Shown: positions 18,674-24,016 of the stretch, piece by piece | Layout of the letters: each line of letters begins with the position of its first letter | Numbering within the stretch: position 1 is the first letter of the stretch | Assembly: GCA_011763485.2 (NCBI GenBank) | Contig: JAANSK020243292.1 | Coordinates: 1-24,016 of the forward strand | Reading direction: 5' to 3' | DNA: 24,016 nucleotides | Source of the DNA: Isoetes engelmannii | Lineage: Eukaryota > Streptophyta > Lycopodiopsida > Isoetales > Isoetaceae | The notes under the pieces: generated by a model | Told to the model about the DNA's origin: nothing | Database searches by the model: none | The model's input: the letters and a program-made list of their open reading frames with translations, nothing else | Program-made: the position numbers and the translations under genes

Positions 18674-20599
18674 TCCGTGGCATGTGAATACCCTTGCTTC
18701 CATGGCATGCTTACATGGCATTGGCATGCTTAATGCTTAGGGATTCGTGGGGCAGATGGAGATGATAGGTGCTTAGGGGTATCCATGGAGCAGAGGGAGA
18801 TGAAACAAAGGAAAAGAGATATTCTTTTTCAAATTTCAGCTGCATGCATACCGCCACATCAGCATTGGGGTGTTCACACCATGCCCCCTATTCAAACTTG
18901 CAAATCAACTTGGTCGAAGGCTCCCATTTTGGGAGCCAATGAAGTGGGCGATGGCAGTGTGCGCCAATTTTTACCAATTAACCTCTTTAAGGGCCCGTAT
19001 TAATTCAAGTTAGTAGGCCTTTGCAATTGTTGTTTAAGCGGGAGAAAATAGGGAAATCTTGGGGCCCTTGGATTCTGTTTTCTTTTCTTAGTGGTTTTTT
19101 GTGGCCCTTGGATTCTGTTTTCTTTTCTTCAATGGTCTTTTGTGCATGGGGTTATCTGTTGATTTTGTTCCCTAAAGCATAGAACATCTATGAAACGGAA
19201 GAGAGCCACCCACATAAACCATCATTCTTCAAGAATTCTTCTCTCGTAATCAACAACAGAAGTTGAATCGACCTTAGCATAAGTCAACTAGTTCGCCTTA
19301 CAACAGGCCTTCCACCAAGAATATAAACAAAGCATTCATCTCCATCAAACCCAAATGAAAGCATGAATCAGACATAGACATGGGCCACAATGGTATAGGC
19401 ATTATTCTTGCAACAGTGCATCATAATTAATTAGTACATCGCATGTATATATGGGCTAAAGAACTTTAAATAAACACTATGATAAGGGTGGGTTCACACT
19501 AGAAGTTAAAACTTAATTAAACTAAAACAAGGTGTTGCATAGGGAGGGTTGCCATCCGGTGGCCCGGGGGTGTGTTTGCTTTATTTGTTTATTTATTATT
19601 TTCTCAAGCATCAACAACACTTCCAAGACCTGGATCAAACATCCATTCAACCACATTCAATTTTAAAATGCCTTCCAAAATGACATTTCTGTATAGCAAT
19701 ATTGCCATGTAATTGACAGGCGATTCAATTCCCTTTTGAGAAGCATGTTCTATATGTTTTATATTTCTTGTGTTGCATCCCCATTATGGCTAAGGTCAGA
19801 ACATGATAGTCTATCTTTTGCATCAGAACATGATAGTCTATCTTTTGCATCTTTTCAACTAAGGTCAAAACAAAAACTCCCAACATAGAGCATGATGTCG
19901 TAGTTCTATTTAAAAGATTTTGAAGCTCGACCATTGATCAATTGAAAAAGTAATAAAGATACCAACATTTGATCCGTTGGTATAGCAAGCATTGCCTGCA
20001 AACTAGCCAGGTTGTGTGAACTTCTAAGTAATAAATACATAATATAAAAAGTTACTATTTGATTTTCACAATTATTTACTTCAAATAGTGAAATTTATAG
20101 TCAAATCTTTATTATCACGGTTTAATCAGACACATACTACTGATCGGAAAAGAGCTAAAGTTCAGTATCCATACTTTAAAACAAGGATATTGTAACATTA
20201 TTTTTGCTCAAAACAAATAAATCAAAGCAACTATATACCGACACATATACTATATTTGAAAAAAGTAGTTGTAAGTTAATCATGTGTGCACGATGCTCCT
20301 AACCAAACTTCATAAGCTAGAATATATTGCATCTGCCCAGCTAAACAAAGAGCATTCTCCAACTTTGTTAGTATTTTGGACTTGCTTTTGTACTCTTGTA
20401 TTTTGTTAATAGTTATGGCTAAGCTCAATATCTATTAAGGCTTGCAATATCACGTGCATATGCTGCACTCTGTCATAGTTGATTTTGTGGCTTGCTTTAA
20501 TGAAAAAAAAAAAATGATGAAGGGAGCATATAGTGGACGGTGGTTATTTTTCAAAAAATGGTGGATATATTTGCAACTTTTATTTCTCTTTTAAGGGAT
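18674..20599. other. Intergenic stretch with two short tandem duplications
   Basis: Nearly 2 kb without a credible gene. A 27-base segment (GGCCCTTGGATTCTG...) repeats at 19063-19089 and 19103-19129 with a 40-base period. A second 27-base unit is duplicated exactly at 19798-19824 and 19825-19851. Open frames at 18785-19003 and 19725-19934 look random. An A-run lies at about 20502-20513, just before the second LINE. Confidence 0.65.
19798..19851. repeat. 27-bp perfect tandem duplication
   Basis: The unit beginning AGAACATGATAGTC and ending TTTTGCATC occurs twice head to tail with no difference, which points to a recent slippage or duplication event. Confidence 0.95.
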
Positions 20600-20634
20600 T
20601 AGGATGGGCTAAGCAATAATATGATAGATATTTA

Positions 20635-21455
20635 TTGTGCTCTAATGCTTTCACCCAAGCGGGGCTCCCTCTTGTTGAGATTGACAACGACGTGCATTTA
20701 CAATATATTCATATTCTTATTTATTATGCTGTTGTGTGTCACTTTACGGGTCAGTTTGTCGATCTTAGAAGGATGGGCTTTTGGTCGGAGCAGCACCTAC
20801 AGAGATTGGGTTTACTCTAGCATGAGCCTTTGAAGATCCTTGACAAGCAAAACAATTATTTCCTGATTATGTTTGGGTCTCCTATAGCGGTTGATAAGCT
20901 AGTGGAATATGGGGTAGATCCTTTATGGGGACACTATCTTCTGTATTAGGTATACACTCCTGGCTTTTTGCCTAGCAAGACTGGTGCATTTCAGATGCCA
21001 TGTTGGTTGCAAGTTCCAGAAATGATGGCTATTGCTAGTGGCTTGGGTCTCCATTTGCTCATTCTATTGTCAACGGTTCTCGTATTTGTGTCCTTCTTCC
21101 ATCTCATGCATCTCTTCCAAAATTTGTTGTTGTCAAAAGTGGTCCACTGTTCTACAAATATGGCTTGTCGTTGCTTAATGGTCCTGAGCTCGCAAACATG
21201 TTTCAAAACGCTGAGGCATTTTCTAGTTTTTGCATCAGAAGAACACCTCCCCCTGCCCTTGCAGCATCTTCAGTCCATGGCCAGGTATCTCCATCTTCCT
21301 CTGCTCCCTCTCCAGTCCTGGCAACTTCAAGGTGTAGCCATCCGGCCTCTGCTCCTATTTCCATTCCTGCTCCTCTTCCTCCCTGCTCCTCTGCGTCCCA
21401 AGCTTCTCTTTTTGATGAGGAATGTGAGAGGCTTGCGGTCATTGCTCGCAAATAG
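20635..21455 (+). pseudogene. LINE ORF1 remnant, DUF4283-like with Ser/Pro-rich tail
   Basis: Two frames share the region. The first carries GLPLVEIDNDVHLQYIHIL and VVCHFTGQFVDLRRMGFW, followed after a stop by FLIMFGSPIAVDKLVEYGVD. The second, from about 20968, has PSKTGAFQMPCWLQVPE, which parallels the 'PVWVRLPGLP' step of DUF4283. The third (21165-21455) is a Ser/Pro/Ala-rich tail ending in LFDEECERLAVIARK. Such ORF1 products bind element RNA. The assignment rests on the pattern of the domain rather than close identity. Confidence 0.6.
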
Positions 21456-21704
21456 GACCGATTGGAAGCATTTCGAAGCGAGTAGTCCATCGGTCATATG
21501 AAAAGAGTTGCCCATCAAAGAAACACTATTGCAGCACAAACTCTTCGTGCTGAGTATGCTTTTCCTGCTGAACCAATAGTACCGACCATTATTACAACCA
21601 CTTCCTGCAACATCTGGACTGACATGGCCTAATCAAGTGGAAGCATCATGTACTAATGGTGACTCCATGGACTTGGAACACCGCCCACCAGACCCTCCTG
21701 CATT

Positions 21705-23215
21705 ATGGAGCTGGTTTCTAGGAATGTTTGGGGTGTTGCTTCTTCCCCAACCAAAAGGAGCAGACTTTTCATGGCTCTTGCTAGGTTGAATTCAGATTTC
21801 TATAGTTTACAAGAGCACAAGTGCAAAAAGGAAGACGTACAAAAGGTGGCTTCTGTTGTGTGTAGGTGGTATAACGTTCTGGTGGCTGCAGCAGACTCGG
21901 CAAAAGCGAGGGTCCTTATAACATGGAGGCATGATATAGCAGTCACATTCACTCACGCCGACACATTTGGTCACTGGATCATTATTAAATGGTTTGATAA
22001 GGGACAAGAGTGGGGACGAATGAATGTGTTATGCGCACAACATATCTCATCAGAGAGGTGCACTATGGGCTGCTTTAATGTTGGATGGTTGTTGGTGGGT
22101 GACTTCAATATGGTTGAGTCGGAAGCTGATCGCTGCAGCAGAGGATCAGAAATTGTCCAAAGGCTCGAACGTGAATAGTGGTAGCATTTGATGCATGATT
22201 GTGGTTTTGTAGCGGTGGATGGCAATTGTAGCTTCACTTGGTCCAATGGCTGGTTTAGACTTGGTAGAGCATATGCATTTTATGATAGCGGATATTATAA
22301 TGCATTGGTAACTACATGTTTGTATAATTCTCTCGCAGAACCATGCTTGACGGTTCTATTTCAGATCACAATCCATAGTATTTCTTTTGTTCTCAGGATG
22401 TGGCGCATAGTAGGACCAAGACTTATTTCAAGTTAAACCTTCATACTTGAAGGAGGAGTTTAAGAATAGATGAAGACAAGCTTTGACCTCTATTTTTGTG
22501 AAAAGGAAAGGAATGGCAGGGATTGTTGATGCTCTGGCTACCGTGAAGTCGTTTGCTAAGAATTGGGGTCGTCAGCAAGTTACTGCTAATCGAAGGATTC
22601 TAATTGCTCTTTACCAACAGTTAGTGGCCTACAAGTCTGTTGTACCATCAGATGCCCAAGAGGAGAAGCAAATCCTTGCTAGCCTTAGCCAGATCGAAGC
22701 TGAGCAAGTGCATCATGCTCGAGTCAAAGCGGGCCTGCAATGGTTCAAAGAGGGGGATCACTGCACATCCTTCTTTTTCAGAGCTGCAAAAATATGGAGA
22801 CAAGCTTCTGCAATGGTGTCCCTCCAAGTTCAGGATGGGCCTCTTATCTCTAATCCTCAGCAACTTAAGTTCTTTCTGCATGGCCGCGTTTCTTCTTTTT
22901 TTGCCTCTCGTCGCCTTCCCTTTCAATCAGATTTCCAAGAGGCATTACTTGCTAAGATACATATCTAAGTAGCAAAGGGCTGGACGATGAATGATTTGGA
23001 AGATACTACCTTCCTTTTGAAGAAAGGAAAGTGTCGTAAAATTGATGATATTCCTGTGGAGTTCTTTGAGGAGTTCTGGCATTGGGTTCATGTTGATGTG
23101 TACGATACATTTAAAAATTTCAAGAGGCAAAGGCATCTAGACAAAAATCTTAACTCGGGTTGCATTTCTCTCATTCCCAAATGTTAGGAGCCTTTATCAG
23201 TTTCGGTATGGCGCC
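21705..23215 (+). pseudogene. LINE ORF2 remnant: endonuclease and start of reverse transcriptase
   Basis: The endonuclease shows RNVWGVASSPTKRSRLFMAL, FYSLQEHKCKK (catalytic Glu), WLLVGDFNMVESEADR (GDFN), FTWSNG, and SDHNP at 22361-22375, the metal-binding His motif. The linker (22483-22968) has KSFAKNWGRQQV and AGLQWFKEGDHCTSFFF. The RT start reads IDDIPVEFFEEFWHWVHVDV and ISLIPKC, and the remnant ends soon after WRPITLLSS. The family function is nicking target DNA and priming reverse transcription. The fragment has stops and frame changes and lacks the palm, so it is dead. Confidence 0.9.
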
Positions 23216-24016
23216 CTATTACCTTGCTATCTTCCTTTTATGTATGTTAGTCCTGGATCCCCATGCACAGGACTATTCCTAAGATATAAAAGGGACAAAA
23301 GTTCTAGGGACAAAGAGAAGGGCAAACAAGCAGAGGGCACACATCCAAATTAGGTGGCATGCTCAAGTCTACAAAGAGGAGGAGGTGATGCAGAGTGGTT
23401 AGCACCACGCTAGCATGAAGAGATTCGTGGCTTTCAGTGCTTTGACACCACAAGTTATGGAGATCTCCCTGCATGACAACAGAGATCATAGAGTAGGTAG
23501 CCGACTGCCATTCCACCTTTTTCTGGTCCCTCAGGTTTCAATGTTTCTCATCTTTTTGCCTCCTTACCCCAAGTTTTCGTTCAGGGCTCTTCTCAGTTCA
23601 ACCAGATTCCCTTGTATAGTCAAGTCCCTCGTCGCGGCATGACTTATGTTCGAAGAAATATGACGGTTCCTACAGTTCCTGTAGCTTCTACTGCTGGTCT
23701 CAACCTGAAACTAAATTATCCTATTGGAAGTGCAAAAGCCAAACCCATGCCTGAGCAAAGTGCGGAAGCTCAAATGGAGGAATTTGAGCCACTGACAACT
23801 CGTAATGGCCACGCTCAACCTCAAATTAAGTTTCACATTTTCTCCATCCCGCTGTGTGGAGCACCTCATCAGTGGCTCATGGCAAATAAGAGCCATTGGA
23901 AATAAAGTTGGACTGATAAGAAAACTGCATTTTTTGAGCACTAATGCACGAATTCATTAATTCGAGAAATTCAAGCTCTTTTGAGAATTTTGAGCTAGCT
24001 AGCTGGACTCCCATGC
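23216..24016 (+). other. Unidentified coding-like remnant at the right edge
   Basis: After the LINE ends, a TATAAAAG box occurs at 23285-23292. One frame then reads open from about 23530 to the stop at 23903-23905. Its product includes GFNVSHLFASLPQVFVQGSS, FNQIPLYSQVPRRGMTYV, VPTVPVASTAGLNLKLNY and FEPLTTRNGHAQPQIKF. It is rich in Pro, Gln and Ser, as in N-terminal regions of retroelement ORF1 proteins, but I cannot name the family. It may be the start of another element that continues beyond the window. Confidence 0.35.

Larger units (their letters stand above)
20600..23215 (+). mobile_element. Second decayed L1-type LINE, 3'-truncated
   Basis: Order on the plus strand: a DUF4283-like ORF1 (20635-21455), apurinic endonuclease (21705-22375), RT linker (22483-22968), and the first RT block (22987-23215). 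It stops near WRPITLLSSF, before the polymerase active site. Frames change several times and stops interrupt it. Since LINEs usually lose their 5' end, loss of the 3' part here implies a later deletion or insertion. The lineage differs from the LINE in the polygalacturonase intron, as ORF1 is of another type. Confidence 0.85.

Noticed and set aside
18785-19003. Small gene from an ATG at 18785
   Set aside because: Composition is random-like, there is no motif, and it sits in repeat-bearing spacer.
21203-21490. Minus-strand frame rich in Gly, Glu and Ala
   Set aside because: It is the complement of the Ser/Pro-rich ORF1 tail of the second LINE.
23380-23420. tRNA-like sequence (AGTGGTTAGCACCACGC)
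   Set aside because: It lacks an acceptor stem, a proper anticodon arm and a TPsiC box.

Overview
The window looks like nuclear DNA of a land plant. Three host genes are recognisable by their spliced products: DCC1 (sister-chromatid cohesion), a secreted GH28 polygalacturonase, and a THEP1/NTPCR-like P-loop NTPase. AT-rich sequence, canonical plant splice sites, short exons in introns of up to 8 kb, and decayed L1-type LINEs suggest a non-flowering vascular plant (fern or gymnosperm). That lineage guess is inference; the three genes are well supported.

Layout: 1-309 is the DCC1 promoter, with an E2F-type site 22 bases before the ATG and a perfect 31-bp foldback further upstream. DCC1 follows on + (310-2093, three exons, 370 aa). 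An 801-base convergent spacer leads to the 3' end of the polygalacturonase, which runs on - from 16317 down to 2895 (nine exons, 458 aa, all four GH28 motifs present). Its 8-kb first intron holds a decayed LINE (about 9180-13540) and a palindrome-rich DNA element with terminal inverted repeats (13951-15145). A 266-base divergent spacer separates the polygalacturonase from the THEP1-like gene on + (16584-17905, six exons, 255 aa). Its Walker A motif is intact, but the Walker B/acidic block differs from the family. Beyond it lie a possible orphan exon (18017-18134), a small palindromic repeat cluster (18497-18673), a stretch without genes, a second LINE of a different lineage (about 20600-23215), and an unidentified coding-like remnant at the right edge.

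The three host genes do not form a pathway. DCC1 acts in the CTF18-RFC PCNA loader, the polygalacturonase in the cell wall, and the THEP1-like protein is a predicted soluble NTPase. I see no new multi-gene system. The most unusual items are the divergent THEP1 active site, two GC-AG introns with identical donors in neighbouring genes, the 24-base micro-exon, and the palindromic element in intron 1.
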